Numbered from the stretch's first letter, positions 24,041-33,929 are shown. The stretch is DNA of 47,914 nt from an uncultured bacterium (GCA_949299395.1 CASGAB010000007.1:1-47914); one strand, 5' to 3'. Program-made: numbers and translations. Notes: generated by a model from the sequence alone, not told the origin.

Positions 24041-25954
24041 ATGACAAAGAAAGAGAAATACGATATTTTCGCCATTATTTTAGGATTGCTTTTAGTAGTC
24101 CCTCTTTTATTTATCCATTTTTTGATTGGAGATAATCCTTTAGGCCCAAAAGATGTAAACACATTAATAGTTCTACCACTTTCACTTTTAGGATATCTCT
24201 TATTAATTTTTGATTTTTTAGTTAAAACCGTAAAAAACTTTAAAAGAAAAAGATTTTTCGATGAAATAACTCTTACTTTAATTGCTTCTATTGTTGCTTT
24301 TATTGTCGGGGAATATATCGAAGGATTAGCTGTTGTATTGTTTTTTCAAATCGGTGAAAAATTCGAAGATTATGCTGTTAATAAATCAAGAAAGTCTATA
24401 AAAGATGTTTTAGATATTCGTTCAGATAAAGCAACCTTATATATAAATAAGGAAGAGAAAGTTGTTGATCCTTATGATGTAAATGTTGGCGATCTCATAA
24501 TCGTAAAAAATGGAGAACGAATTCCTCTCGATGGTGAAGTTATTGAAGGAACTTCATTTTTAGATACCTCTTCTTTAACTGGTGAATCCATTCCGAGAAA
24601 AGCAAAGATAGGAAATGTTGTTTTAAGCGGAGTAATAAATAAAGGTTCACCATTAATTATTAAAGTTACAAAACCTTTTTATGATTCTACGGTTTCAAAA
24701 ATTATGGATATGGTTGAAAATGCTACAAATTCAAAAACCGAAAAAGAAAAATTTATCACTAAATTTTCAAAATATTACACACCCACTGTTTTACTTTTAG
24801 CTTTATTAATCGCAATAATTCCTCCATTTTTCCAAGATTTCACATCATTAGACGTCTGGTCCAATTCATTTTTCACAGCAGCATCCTTATTAGTTGTTTC
24901 TTGTCCTTGTGCATTAGTTTTATCTGTTCCGATGGCTTATTTTGTTGGGATTGGAGAAGCAAGTAAAATAAAAATGTTAATAAAAGGCAGCTCATATTTA
25001 GAAGATTTAGCTAAATTAGATACTGTCATTTTAGATAAAACTGGCACAATCACAAAGGGCAACTTCGTTTTAACAGATGTAATTCCTGATGATGATTCTA
25101 TAACTAAAGATGAGTTAATTTCATTAGCACAAATTGCAGAATATAATTCTCTTCATCCAATTGCTCTATCGATTATTGGAGATAATAAAAATAATATTGA
25201 TATTGGCGAATGGAAAAACGAGGAAACTATCGAAGGGGAAGGTATTAAAGGCGAGTATAAAAACAAACTTTTAATTGTTGGAAATTCAAAATTACTCTAT
25301 AGATACAGGGTTTCTTATACACCATGTAATGAGATTGGAACTGTTGTTTATGTTGCTTATGATAATAAATTCTTAGGAACTTTAATAATTAAAGACGAAA
25401 TTAAAGAAGATAGTAAAGAAGCGATAAAAAACCTCAAAAAATCCGGAATTAAAAATATTTATATGCTTACTGGCGACAATGAAATTACCGCAACTTATAT
25501 TGCTAATGAATGTGAGATAGAAAATGTAAAAGCAAACCTTTTACCATTAGATAAAGTTAACGAAGTTCAAAAAATTATCGGTAATAACGAATCAAAAGTT
25601 ATTGGATTTATTGGAGATGGCGTTAATGATGCTCCTTCTATGGCAATAGTTGATTTAGGAATTTCAATGGGAGCTATTGGAAGTGATGCGGCAATTGAAG
25701 CAAGTGATATTGTTTTAATGGATGATAAATTAAGCAAAGTTTCAAAAGGAAAAAGAATTGCAAAATCAACTTTAATGGTTGTTTATCAAAATATAATTTT
25801 TGCTATTGCTATCAAATTTATTGCAATCATCATTGCAACAATAAATATCATCCCAAACTATATCATGTGGGTTGCGATATTTGCCGATGTTGGAGTAACT
25901 TTCCTTTGTGTTTGTAATTCGCTCCGTTTAATGATTCATAAAAAAGATAAATAA
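24041..25954 (+). CDS. zntA: Zn/Cd-type P1B-2 exporting ATPase
   Basis: The protein has 637 residues with no N-terminal HMA domain, beginning almost directly with the first membrane helices. Catalytic motifs are intact: TGES (Thr180), CPC (288-290), DKTGT (phosphorylated Asp332), LHP (His372), LTGDN and GDGVNDAPS. The last helix contains FADVGVTFLCVCNSLRL with Asp616, the Asp characteristic of Zn/Cd/Pb exporters. It is expected to export Zn(II) and Cd(II) from the cytosol. It ends the sensor-HMA-pump operon, followed by a terminator. The ATG follows a T-run with no clear Shine-Dalgarno, so it probably relies on coupling from the HMA gene. Confidence 0.93.
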   Translation: MTKKEKYDIFAIILGLLLVVPLLFIHFLIGDNPLGPKDVNTLIVLPLSLLGYLLLIFDFLVKTVKNFKRKRFFDEITLTLIASIVAFIVGEYIEGLAVVLFFQIGEKFEDYAVNKSRKSIKDVLDIRSDKATLYINKEEKVVDPYDVNVGDLIIVKNGERIPLDGEVIEGTSFLDTSSLTGESIPRKAKIGNVVLSGVINKGSPLIIKVTKPFYDSTVSKIMDMVENATNSKTEKEKFITKFSKYYTPTVLLLALLIAIIPPFFQDFTSLDVWSNSFFTAASLLVVSCPCALVLSVPMAYFVGIGEASKIKMLIKGSSYLEDLAKLDTVILDKTGTITKGNFVLTDVIPDDDSITKDELISLAQIAEYNSLHPIALSIIGDNKNNIDIGEWKNEETIEGEGIKGEYKNKLLIVGNSKLLYRYRVSYTPCNEIGTVVYVAYDNKFLGTLIIKDEIKEDSKEAIKNLKKSGIKNIYMLTGDNEITATYIANECEIENVKANLLPLDKVNEVQKIIGNNESKVIGFIGDGVNDAPSMAIVDLGISMGAIGSDAAIEASDIVLMDDKLSKVSKGKRIAKSTLMVVYQNIIFAIAIKFIAIIIATINIIPNYIMWVAIFADVGVTFLCVCNSLRLMIHKKDK

Positions 25955-25993
25955 GTAATACTATGGAAGCTAGTTTTAAATACTAGAAAAAAT

Positions 25994-26021
25994 AAAAAGT
26001 CCTTATTTAAGGGCTTTTTTT
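25994..26021 (+). terminator. terminator of the zinc-efflux operon
   Basis: AAAAAGTCCTT, ATTT loop, AAGGGCTTTTTTT: an 11-bp stem with one G-T pair and a strong T-run, 40 bases after the ATPase stop. Confidence 0.9.
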
Positions 26022-26023
26022 AA

Positions 26024-26052
26024 TTGACTACATATTAAAAAGAGTATATATT
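26024..26052 (+). promoter_or_regulatory. sigma-A promoter of the giant lipoprotein gene
   Basis: TTGACT (26024-26029), 17-base spacer, TATATT (26047-26052), about 50 bases upstream of the ATG at 26103 and directly after the preceding terminator. Confidence 0.7.
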
Positions 26053-26102
26053 TTAAAAGGGACTAAATATTAAGATAATTATTTCTTTTACGGTATTTAT
26101 AT

Positions 26103-29100
26103 ATGAAATTTAAGAAAATAAAGTTGTTATTTTGTTCACTTTTTATCGGTTTAACTTCATTAGTTAGTTGTTCTTCTACTTCTAATAATGAAAATCTTTC
26201 TAATGGAACAAATAATAATGGATCAAGTGAAGTTACTACTGATAAAACAAAACTAGAAGAGGTGAAAACTAATTTAAATGCTACTTTAAATGAATCTTAT
26301 TCATATTCTTTTTTACCTTCTTCTATTTCAATAAATGAAAAGAAAAATAATCAAAACTATAAACTTGATATTAGTTATGGAAATATTGTTTTTAATGATG
26401 ATAATTCATCGACCTATAATATTTCTTTTGATTATAAAACTAAAAATAATGAAAAAACTGACCTTTTATTAAATCATAATGGTGACAACTCATCTTCTAT
26501 TAAATATAAAGATAGTTTATTTAAAATCAAAACTAGTGAAGAATTACCAATTCTTTTTAATTTTGAGTCTTTAAATAATAAGAATAAAAAAACTATCTCA
26601 TTTAAAAGTGATAATTTATCTATTTCTTATTTAATTAATGAAGCATTAACATCGATTAATAACGAATCAACACTTTTCTATAATTCTTTATTAAATGAAT
26701 ATTCATTATCTAATGATATTTATAATATTAATGTTGATGCTTCAAACTATACTTTAACAAATATTTCTACTGCTAAGAATAAAAACTTAAATTATGATTT
26801 AGATCTTAATTTTAAAGCTAAAGCTATAAGTAATAGTAATGATAGTAATAATGAATCTAGTTTAATTAATGAAACAAATAGTAATGATTTAATTACTACT
26901 TTAACCGAATTAGTGGCAAACTCCTCTTTTAAAACAGTCTTTGATTTCAAAATTACTACTAATGATTCAATTTATTATCCTTCTAATAATCAAACTAAAG
27001 CTATTAGTAATACTAATAACGATTTAACTAATAAAGATTATCATTTTTATGGTGATATTAATTTTGATTTAACAAATAGTGATTTAATCGATAATTCTAA
27101 AATAGAACTTAATTTAAAACATTATACTAATAAAGATTTATCTAATGATTTAAGTGTTCGTTATGATAACACCAACATCTATTTTAGAAGTGGAGATTTA
27201 ATTAAAGGTAAAATTAAAGAAGAAACTATTTCTTCTTTAATTGATGCTATATCTTTAATAAGTGATGATACTTCTTTTTCATCTTTAATCAATAATCCTT
27301 TAAATAATTTATTTAATAACAAAACATTTAAAAGTGTAACAAGTGGCTCTATCGATATAACTAATTTAGGAAGTTATATTAAAGATTATTCAATTAGAAA
27401 TAATGTAATCGATTTAACTTTAGATGCAAAAGCTTTTAATTTACCTTCTGACATATTTAATTTAAAGATTGGTTTAAATAATTTAAAACTTAAAACAATT
27501 GAAATAAGTGATTTTAAGCTTAATGATAATCAAGTATTAAACGGTAATATGAGATTTATCGATGATTCTTCATTTTCATTATTTAATGAAAATGAATATC
27601 CTTCATATGATTTTTTACCTGGAACAATAAAATCAATTTATAAATTAACTAAATATAAAAAGTTAGGTGGAAATTTAGCACTTAATGTTACTAATAAAGA
27701 AAAAGGATCTAATTTAGGAATTTCTACTAAACTTAATTCTTCTTTAACAAATATTAAAGATATTAATAATATTGAAGAATTAAAAAATGCTGATTTAGCT
27801 TTAAATAATTTAAACATTAATTCAAATGGTGAAATAAATTTAAATGAATTATTAACTATTAATAGTTTGGTTTATCAAAAAAATACTGATTTTAACGATG
27901 AAAACACCATTTATTTAGATATAACATTAGGAAATGCATTTCAAGATTTAGCTTTAAAAATGGGTTTAAGTGATACCGAATCTTTAAAAGATCTAATTAA
28001 TAAATTTATTAAACCAACCACTAAAAACGGCGAATATTCCTCAATTAATTCAATTTTTGATATCTCTTCAATTACTAATAAAATCTCAACTTATATCGAT
28101 AAAATCATGAATAACGAAAGATTAATTAATGATTTAAATAAAGTAATTAATGATTTTTCATTATCAAATTTAGAAAGTTTAATCGATATTTATAGCTACG
28201 ATCATTATTTAGAAATAAGAATCGATTATGATTATCTTTTTGGAAACGATTTAACTACTCCTCTTTTAAAAACAAGAGAAAATAGTTCTTCAAATACAAT
28301 TTCATTAACATTTGATAAGGTTAATGAAAAATTTAGTGGTCTTTATTTAAATATCAATGATAATGGTGATAATTTAGAATTTTTATTTAATAACACAACC
28401 TTTAACGAAGAAGCATTTGTTAGTGCTGAAGAAGATAAAGCTTATATTGATGCTGCACCTATAATTGAAAATATCGATACTATTACTAATAACCCAACCT
28501 TAAACATCAATAATATTTATGATATCGATATTAAAAATATTCCTGGTGGAATTAATTTTAATGAAGCAAAAGTTGGAATTGCTAAAGAAAGTAATGGTGA
28601 TTTATATAGCGAAGGAATTATTGATGTAAACGTTAATGAAAACACATCTTTAAACTTCGAATTTATTTATGATGATAAAAATTATAACGATGAGAACTTC
28701 TCTTTAGGATATTATGATGGTCATCTTATTTTTAATGACCCAAATTCTGATAAAGATAATTTAATTTTCCCAGAAGGAGAATTACAAGCTGAGATTACTT
28801 TAAATAATACTGGTTCACCACTTCATTTAATCACTAAAACTTCTTCTCCTTTCAACATCTTCTCTCAATTCTTAAACATTGATAAAAACAATGTTCTTTA
28901 TACCTTTAAAGATCAATTAGTAACACTTCTTGATGAACTCTTTTCATCAGATTATAAATTAATTTCAATGTTAATTAATGGAGAATATTTGAAACTTTTA
29001 GATAAAAACATTATTCCAATTCATGACTTAGAAGTTAATGAAATTGGTGAAGGCAAAAACTATAAATTAACTTTAGAAATTAATCCTGAATATTTAAATG

Positions 29101-30689
29101 AAGATTATGAAAATGTTGATAACCAAAATATTAAAGTTACTTTAGATTTAAATATTATTGAAAACCAAATTGAAATCAATTCTTTAACTTTTGATGCAAC
29201 AAATACAAAAGCATTTAATATTGATGACTTCTATTTATCTATTAATAGCGAAGGAAAATTTAAACACGATAATCCAACAACGAATGGATATTACATATTT
29301 AAGGATGATCAATTCGAAAAAAGAAACGACGAGAACAAAACTGATTTCGTCAATTTAGATGATTGCATCAACCTTTTTAGTATTGGAATTAACACAACAG
29401 AGAATCATTATTTTGAACTTCAAGGCGAATTAAATATTACAAAACTAAATGTTCTTGGTTTTATAGATTTGAAGATTATCGACCCTAAATTAATAAACGC
29501 TAAAATTGAACTTTTAAGTGATAATCCTGGTGATTTCTATTCTCGAACCACTGCACATGTTTCAATTAGAAACAATTCTAATCTCGAAACATTAAATAAT
29601 GATTCTTTCTTAGTAGAATTCTTTACTAGAAGAATAAATGAAGGATCTTCCACACAAGAAATTTGTTATATTTCTAAACTTATAAATAAATCTTATATTA
29701 ATAGTTATACATCCATAATTTCTTCTACAAAAAAATATTCTTTAAACGGAAATTTAGAAAATGTTTTACAAGAAGAAAACCCAAACTCATCTATTTCTAA
29801 AAAATTATTACCACGAACTAATAATTTTAACTATGATGAAAGTGCAGCAAGAAGCTTTGCCGATTCAATCAATAACGAAATAAAACTTGGTTATAACATT
29901 GCTTCTGTAAAATCTAGTGGTTTTTTATTCAAAACTTGGAGAGTTGAGCTTTCTCAAGATGTTTATGAATATTCTATTGATATAATTGAAAAAATTCCAA
30001 ATCATAATGAATATCAAATAGAAACATTTAAACTTACTCAGCAAGAATTATTAGGAACTTGTGAAGGTTATAAAATTCCGAATATTATTTATTACCTTAT
30101 GGATTATAGTTTAGTTGCTGAAAATGCTTTTATGAGAAAACTTGTTTTTATTCAAATATATCAAAATATTAATGAGGCTGAAGATAGTGGCACCACAACT
30201 CCTTCCGATATTTTCGGTTCTTTAAATAATTTTGTTACAAATGATTATAATGAAATTTCAAATAAAGGATCATTCTCAATGAATTTTGATTTATCGAAAC
30301 TTATCTCTATGGAGGGCTTAAACTCTATTGATTTAACTCTTGAATATAAAAAAGAAAACGGCGAGTTTATTTTGGATAGACTTTATATTGATGGATCAAA
30401 TCTTGCAACCGGACTCAAAAAATTTGTTGATATTGGTTTAACTCTTAATATTACCCTAAAAGATTCTGGTTATTCTAGTGAAGGAAAAATGCTTAGATAT
30501 CAAAACTTTATTAAGGCATTTGATGATTCCGTCCAAACAAACACATTAAACTATTTTAAAATTACAGGTTATAGCTTTAGTATCCTAGCAAGGCAAACAG
30601 TTTCTACTAACAATGAAAAAACCACAGTTACTATTCGAGATTATAAAAAAGATGCTCCAGAATACGGATTTATTTATGGATTAAACTAA
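26103..30689 (+). CDS. giant Asn-rich surface lipoprotein (1528 aa)
   Basis: The N-terminus MKFKKIKLLFCSLFIGLTSLVSC is a lipoprotein signal with lipobox LVSC, lipidated at Cys23 by Lgt. The mature chain of ~1500 residues is very rich in Asn, Asp, Ser, Ile and Leu. It shows many alternating beta-strand stretches of the form N-x-LDLxIN or FDLTNSD and no membrane segment, Cys-based fold, sortase site or catalytic motif. Similar phrases recur (for example INFDLTNSD, SGSIDITNLGSY, GSFSMNFDLSK), suggesting several related beta modules, as in lipid-carrying LolA/LppX-like or AsmA-like folds; that is speculation. It has its own promoter and a bidirectional terminator. No clear Shine-Dalgarno precedes the ATG. 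I do not recognise the family. Confidence 0.8.
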   Translation: MKFKKIKLLFCSLFIGLTSLVSCSSTSNNENLSNGTNNNGSSEVTTDKTKLEEVKTNLNATLNESYSYSFLPSSISINEKKNNQNYKLDISYGNIVFNDDNSSTYNISFDYKTKNNEKTDLLLNHNGDNSSSIKYKDSLFKIKTSEELPILFNFESLNNKNKKTISFKSDNLSISYLINEALTSINNESTLFYNSLLNEYSLSNDIYNINVDASNYTLTNISTAKNKNLNYDLDLNFKAKAISNSNDSNNESSLINETNSNDLITTLTELVANSSFKTVFDFKITTNDSIYYPSNNQTKAISNTNNDLTNKDYHFYGDINFDLTNSDLIDNSKIELNLKHYTNKDLSNDLSVRYDNTNIYFRSGDLIKGKIKEETISSLIDAISLISDDTSFSSLINNPLNNLFNNKTFKSVTSGSIDITNLGSYIKDYSIRNNVIDLTLDAKAFNLPSDIFNLKIGLNNLKLKTIEISDFKLNDNQVLNGNMRFIDDSSFSLFNENEYPSYDFLPGTIKSIYKLTKYKKLGGNLALNVTNKEKGSNLGISTKLNSSLTNIKDINNIEELKNADLALNNLNINSNGEINLNELLTINSLVYQKNTDFNDENTIYLDITLGNAFQDLALKMGLSDTESLKDLINKFIKPTTKNGEYSSINSIFDISSITNKISTYIDKIMNNERLINDLNKVINDFSLSNLESLIDIYSYDHYLEIRIDYDYLFGNDLTTPLLKTRENSSSNTISLTFDKVNEKFSGLYLNINDNGDNLEFLFNNTTFNEEAFVSAEEDKAYIDAAPIIENIDTITNNPTLNINNIYDIDIKNIPGGINFNEAKVGIAKESNGDLYSEGIIDVNVNENTSLNFEFIYDDKNYNDENFSLGYYDGHLIFNDPNSDKDNLIFPEGELQAEITLNNTGSPLHLITKTSSPFNIFSQFLNIDKNNVLYTFKDQLVTLLDELFSSDYKLISMLINGEYLKLLDKNIIPIHDLEVNEIGEGKNYKLTLEINPEYLNEDYENVDNQNIKVTLDLNIIENQIEINSLTFDATNTKAFNIDDFYLSINSEGKFKHDNPTTNGYYIFKDDQFEKRNDENKTDFVNLDDCINLFSIGINTTENHYFELQGELNITKLNVLGFIDLKIIDPKLINAKIELLSDNPGDFYSRTTAHVSIRNNSNLETLNNDSFLVEFFTRRINEGSSTQEICYISKLINKSYINSYTSIISSTKKYSLNGNLENVLQEENPNSSISKKLLPRTNNFNYDESAARSFADSINNEIKLGYNIASVKSSGFLFKTWRVELSQDVYEYSIDIIEKIPNHNEYQIETFKLTQQELLGTCEGYKIPNIIYYLMDYSLVAENAFMRKLVFIQIYQNINEAEDSGTTTPSDIFGSLNNFVTNDYNEISNKGSFSMNFDLSKLISMEGLNSIDLTLEYKKENGEFILDRLYIDGSNLATGLKKFVDIGLTLNITLKDSGYSSEGKMLRYQNFIKAFDDSVQTNTLNYFKITGYSFSILARQTVSTNNEKTTVTIRDYKKDAPEYGFIYGLN

Positions 30690-30690
30690 T

Positions 30691-30719
30691 AAAAAATACC
30701 GATTTAATCGGTATTTTTT
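30691..30719. terminator. bidirectional terminator between lipoprotein gene and sdaA
   Basis: AAAAAATACCGATT and AATCGGTATTTTTT form a near-perfect stem with A/T runs on both sides. It lies between the convergent stops at 30689 and 30721 and can serve both genes. Confidence 0.92.
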
Positions 30720-30720
30720 A

Positions 30721-32043
30721 TTATTCAATAATCTTAGCTAATCCACCTTCACTAGTTTCTTTATATAAAGGATTTAAATCATCTCCAGTAATTTTCATAG
30801 CTTTAAGTACATCATCAAATGAAACTAAATTCTTTCTTAAAGGTGCAATATTTTTAGCATATAAAAATGAAGCAAAACTTCTTAAAACTCCGACTCCGTT
30901 TCTTTCTATACAAGGAACTTGGACATAACCTTTAACTGGATCACAAGTTAAACCTAAAAAATGTTCTAAAGCTACTTCACTAGCATATTCAATTTGATAG
31001 GTCGATAAATCATTTAAATAAGATAATATTGCTGCTCCCATAGCACTAGCTACTCCTATTTCTGCTTGGCAGCCTCCTACTGCTCCACTAATTGAAGCAT
31101 TTTCTTTTGCAAGGAGAGCAAATATAGCCCCAACTTTTAAACTATCAATTAGCTTTTCTTCACTATAATTTAAAATATTTTTATAAAAATACATTATTGA
31201 AGGAATAATTCCAGCACTCCCACAAGTTGGAGCAGTAACAATCATTTTGCCGCTAGCATTTTCTTCGGCAACACTATAAGCAAAAGAAGTAAGTAACATC
31301 TCTACTTTTTCAGTTTCATTATCTAACTTCTCTATATTTTTATAGATAGATTTTGCTACTCTAACAATCTTTAAAGAACCAGGTAGATATTTTTCTTCAC
31401 TATTTAATCCATTATCAACACTTTTAATCATTACATTTAATATATCTTTTAAATAACTATTAATATCTTTATCTTCGAAAGTATCTACTACTTCTTTTAA
31501 AGATATATCATTATGTTCTTTAACATAACTTTTTATATCTTTAAAAGAAGAGAAAGGATATATATAATCACTCTTTTTATTATCATTATTAATCGATACT
31601 AATTCACATTCATTTTTAGATATATTTAGATCAACACCTTGTTTTTTAATTTCTCCTCCTCCAATTGAAAAATAGATTGAAGAATAAATTAAGTAATTTT
31701 TATTATCAAAACATTCAAATTTCATCGTATTAGGATGTTTTAAATCTTTAAAAGTGGTGTTTATATCAAAAATAACTTCATACTTAATATTGTTATTATT
31801 ATCTAACTTTTTTAAATATTCATTATTTTTAAAAGTATCTAAAATAATTTTATCAGTTAAATGTCCTTTACCAGTTAAAGCTAAAGATCCAAAAAGAGTA
31901 ACTTTAAAAGAAAAGATTTTATTTAATAAATCTAAATTAACTAAATCTAAAATAAAATCATTAGTTGCTTTGAATGGTCCAATTGTATGTGATGAAGATG
32001 GTCCAGGGCCAACAATATAAACATTTTTAATCGATTTTAACAT
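30721..32043 (-). CDS. sdaA: L-serine ammonia-lyase (iron-sulfur L-serine dehydratase, single chain)
   Basis: The enzyme deaminates L-serine to pyruvate and ammonia with a [4Fe-4S] cluster. The 440-aa protein fuses the small beta domain (VGPGPSSSHTIGP near the N-terminus, GSLALTGKGHLTDK) to the catalytic alpha domain. The latter has cluster cysteines in APTCGSAG, GGCQAEIG and LTCDP, and the ENASGKMIVTAP and AKENASISGAVG blocks. Fused chains of this length occur in E. coli, whereas Bacillus splits them. Its ATG overlaps the stop of the small XRE regulator gene (TAATG), so the two are co-translated. It ends the uvrA-lgt-whiA operon. Confidence 0.95.
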   Translation of the reverse strand: MLKSIKNVYIVGPGPSSSHTIGPFKATNDFILDLVNLDLLNKIFSFKVTLFGSLALTGKGHLTDKIILDTFKNNEYLKKLDNNNNIKYEVIFDINTTFKDLKHPNTMKFECFDNKNYLIYSSIYFSIGGGEIKKQGVDLNISKNECELVSINNDNKKSDYIYPFSSFKDIKSYVKEHNDISLKEVVDTFEDKDINSYLKDILNVMIKSVDNGLNSEEKYLPGSLKIVRVAKSIYKNIEKLDNETEKVEMLLTSFAYSVAEENASGKMIVTAPTCGSAGIIPSIMYFYKNILNYSEEKLIDSLKVGAIFALLAKENASISGAVGGCQAEIGVASAMGAAILSYLNDLSTYQIEYASEVALEHFLGLTCDPVKGYVQVPCIERNGVGVLRSFASFLYAKNIAPLRKNLVSFDDVLKAMKITGDDLNPLYKETSEGGLAKIIE

Positions 32044-32291
32044 TATAATCCCTCAAATAATTCTTCTAAGCTTATTTCATAAGCTAATGATAATTTATAT
32101 AAAATCTTTAAAGATGGATTCTTTCTACCATTTTCTAAATCTGATAAATAGTGAGTATTAATTGCTGCTAAAAGAGAAGCTTTTTCTTGAGATAAACCTT
32201 TTTCTTCTCTTATTTTTTTAATATGGGCACCAAATTTAGTTAACAATTTAGTGTCGATATAATTTTGTTCTTTTTCTACATTAATTCTCAT
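32043..32291 (-). CDS. small XRE-family HTH regulator
   Basis: The 82-aa protein is almost entirely a Cro/C1-type helix-turn-helix: GAHIKKIREEKGLSQEKASL, INTHYLSDLENGRKNPS and LYKLSLAYEISLEELFEGL. There is no ligand domain. AAGG lies about 10 bases before the ATG, within the end of whiA. Overlap with the sdaA start (TAATG) suggests it regulates, or is expressed with, serine deamination; the target is not evident. Confidence 0.88.
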   Translation of the reverse strand: MRINVEKEQNYIDTKLLTKFGAHIKKIREEKGLSQEKASLLAAINTHYLSDLENGRKNPSLKILYKLSLAYEISLEELFEGL

Positions 32292-32294
32292 TTT

Positions 32295-33266
32295 TTAATC
32301 CTTAAATCTTTCACCCATCTCTCTAATTTTAATTATAAGATGGTTAATATTTGATTTAGAAATATTTTTACCTAATTTTTCCCCAAGTAAAGTAGCAAGT
32401 TCATTATAAGAAGCTTCTGGATATTCTTTTCTTAAATAACAAAGTTCTCTAACCTTTACATTAACTATATTTTTAATACCAAGTTTTTTATCAATAACAT
32501 TAATAGTTTCGATTAATTCTTCACTATTTTTAATAACTTTATTGTAATTATAAAAATCTAAATTTTCTTGACGATTAATAACATTAGCCATATCTCGATC
32601 AAGTCGATAACCTTCAAAAGTTAAAGAAGATTGCATTGCGTCCATATACGCTAAAAAAGATGCAATTTGATCACTTCTTTTTAAATATAAAACATAATTA
32701 TTTCTTCTTTTTATCATCTTAAAATCAAAAGGATAAACTTTAATCTTATTTTTAATTAAAGAGAGAATATTTTTAGAATAAGTTTCATCTTTTGTATAAA
32801 TTTCAAAATGATAATTACTAGATTTTGGGTTTGAACAAGATCCACTTGCTAAAAATAATCCAACAACATACCCCCTAACTTTTTTCTCGCTGTTTGTTAA
32901 AGAAGCGGGGATTTTATCATCTAAATTATTGATAAATAATGTATCAATAACTTCATCGATATGATCTAAAACATTGATTAAATATTCAGTAGATTTATTA
33001 AATCTCATGTTTTTACGATAAGAAAAAGAAAGATTGATATCGTTAAATACTTCTTTTAAAATTCGATAAATAAATTTAGCAATCTTGGCATTTTCTGTTT
33101 TAACAATAATTCTTTCTTTATCTTTTGAAAGAATAAGTTCGCCATTAATCTTTAAAAAAGAGGACAACAAAGAAATAGCTGCTTCAGGAGGATAATCTAA
33201 AGTAGTTAATTCTTCTTTTATCTCTTTTGCAAAAGATTCTTTTTTAGCGACATTTACTTCTTCCAT
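32295..33266 (-). CDS. whiA: WhiA sporulation/cell-division regulator family protein
   Basis: The 323-aa protein has the WhiA layout: an N-terminal domain, a LAGLIDADG-type homing-endonuclease-like domain (RGYVVGLFLASGSCSNPKSS, then YHFEI; IASFLAYMDA), and a C-terminal HTH (LRKEYPEASYNELATLLGEK). The RDMANVINRQENLD phrase is also diagnostic. In Bacillus, WhiA affects cell division and chromosome segregation despite the absence of sporulation phenotypes. Its usual partners rapZ and yvcK are not beside it; instead it follows the HAD phosphatase by 3 bases and precedes the XRE gene. The start has a weak Shine-Dalgarno. Confidence 0.93.
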   Translation of the reverse strand: MEEVNVAKKESFAKEIKEELTTLDYPPEAAISLLSSFLKINGELILSKDKERIIVKTENAKIAKFIYRILKEVFNDINLSFSYRKNMRFNKSTEYLINVLDHIDEVIDTLFINNLDDKIPASLTNSEKKVRGYVVGLFLASGSCSNPKSSNYHFEIYTKDETYSKNILSLIKNKIKVYPFDFKMIKRRNNYVLYLKRSDQIASFLAYMDAMQSSLTFEGYRLDRDMANVINRQENLDFYNYNKVIKNSEELIETINVIDKKLGIKNIVNVKVRELCYLRKEYPEASYNELATLLGEKLGKNISKSNINHLIIKIREMGERFKD

Positions 33267-33269
33267 TTT

Positions 33270-33923
33270 TTAATTCAATTTATTTAATTTTGAAACATAT
33301 TCATAAAGATCTAGATATGAAGATGTTTTAAAACTATCTTTAATTTCATTTACTCCAATTCGATATCTCATAGTCATAACAACTGAAAGGACATTAGCAT
33401 CTTTTGCGGCTAAATCATCATAAGTTGTATCACCAACCATCATAATTTCATCATTATTTAAATGATATTTTTCTTTTAAATAGTTGATTCCTTCTCCGGA
33501 TGGTTTTGGTTTACAAGAGGAATCACAAGTTACTAAATCTTTAAAATATTCTCTTAAAGAGAACATTCTTAAACAATAATCGGTCATTTCAGTGTTTTTG
33601 GAAGTTAAAACACATAAAATGATTCCGTTTTTATATAATTTTTCAATTATTTCTTTGGCGTTTGGAAAAATTGATAAATCGGTATCATAATATTTTTTTG
33701 TTCTAGCACGATATTCTTTTCGAATAAATTCTTTATCTTCATAATCCTTAAACGCATCATTAATTGCATACATTAAAGGAGGTCCGCTATATTCAGCAAT
33801 TTTATTTTCATCAAATTTTTCGTTATTTTTATATAAAGAAAATAGTTCTTGCCAAGTTTTAATTAAAACAAGATCAGAATCAATGATTGTACCATCCATA
33901 TCAAAAATCATTAATTTAATCAT
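33270..33923 (-). CDS. HAD-family phosphatase (PpaX/phosphoglycolate-phosphatase-like)
   Basis: The 217-aa protein shows all HAD motifs: DMDGT (nucleophile Asp8, acid/base Asp10), VLTSK (motif II), KPKPSGEG (motif III Lys) and GDTTYDDLAAKDA (motif IV Asps), with an alpha-helical cap after motif I. Position directly after lgt and before whiA matches ppaX of Bacillus, a pyrophosphatase acting with HprK/P, but no hprK is present in the window. Substrate could equally be phosphoglycolate or another sugar phosphate. Confidence 0.85.
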   Translation of the reverse strand: MIKLMIFDMDGTIIDSDLVLIKTWQELFSLYKNNEKFDENKIAEYSGPPLMYAINDAFKDYEDKEFIRKEYRARTKKYYDTDLSIFPNAKEIIEKLYKNGIILCVLTSKNTEMTDYCLRMFSLREYFKDLVTCDSSCKPKPSGEGINYLKEKYHLNNDEIMMVGDTTYDDLAAKDANVLSVVMTMRYRIGVNEIKDSFKTSSYLDLYEYVSKLNKLN

Positions 33924-33929
33924 TTTTTA

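Noticed and set aside
24005-24060. Possible programmed frameshift joining the HMA protein to the zinc ATPase (T6 run after the HMA stop)
   Set aside because: The T-run lies after the stop codon and the ATPase has its own ATG and a plausible N-terminus, so two separate proteins are simpler.
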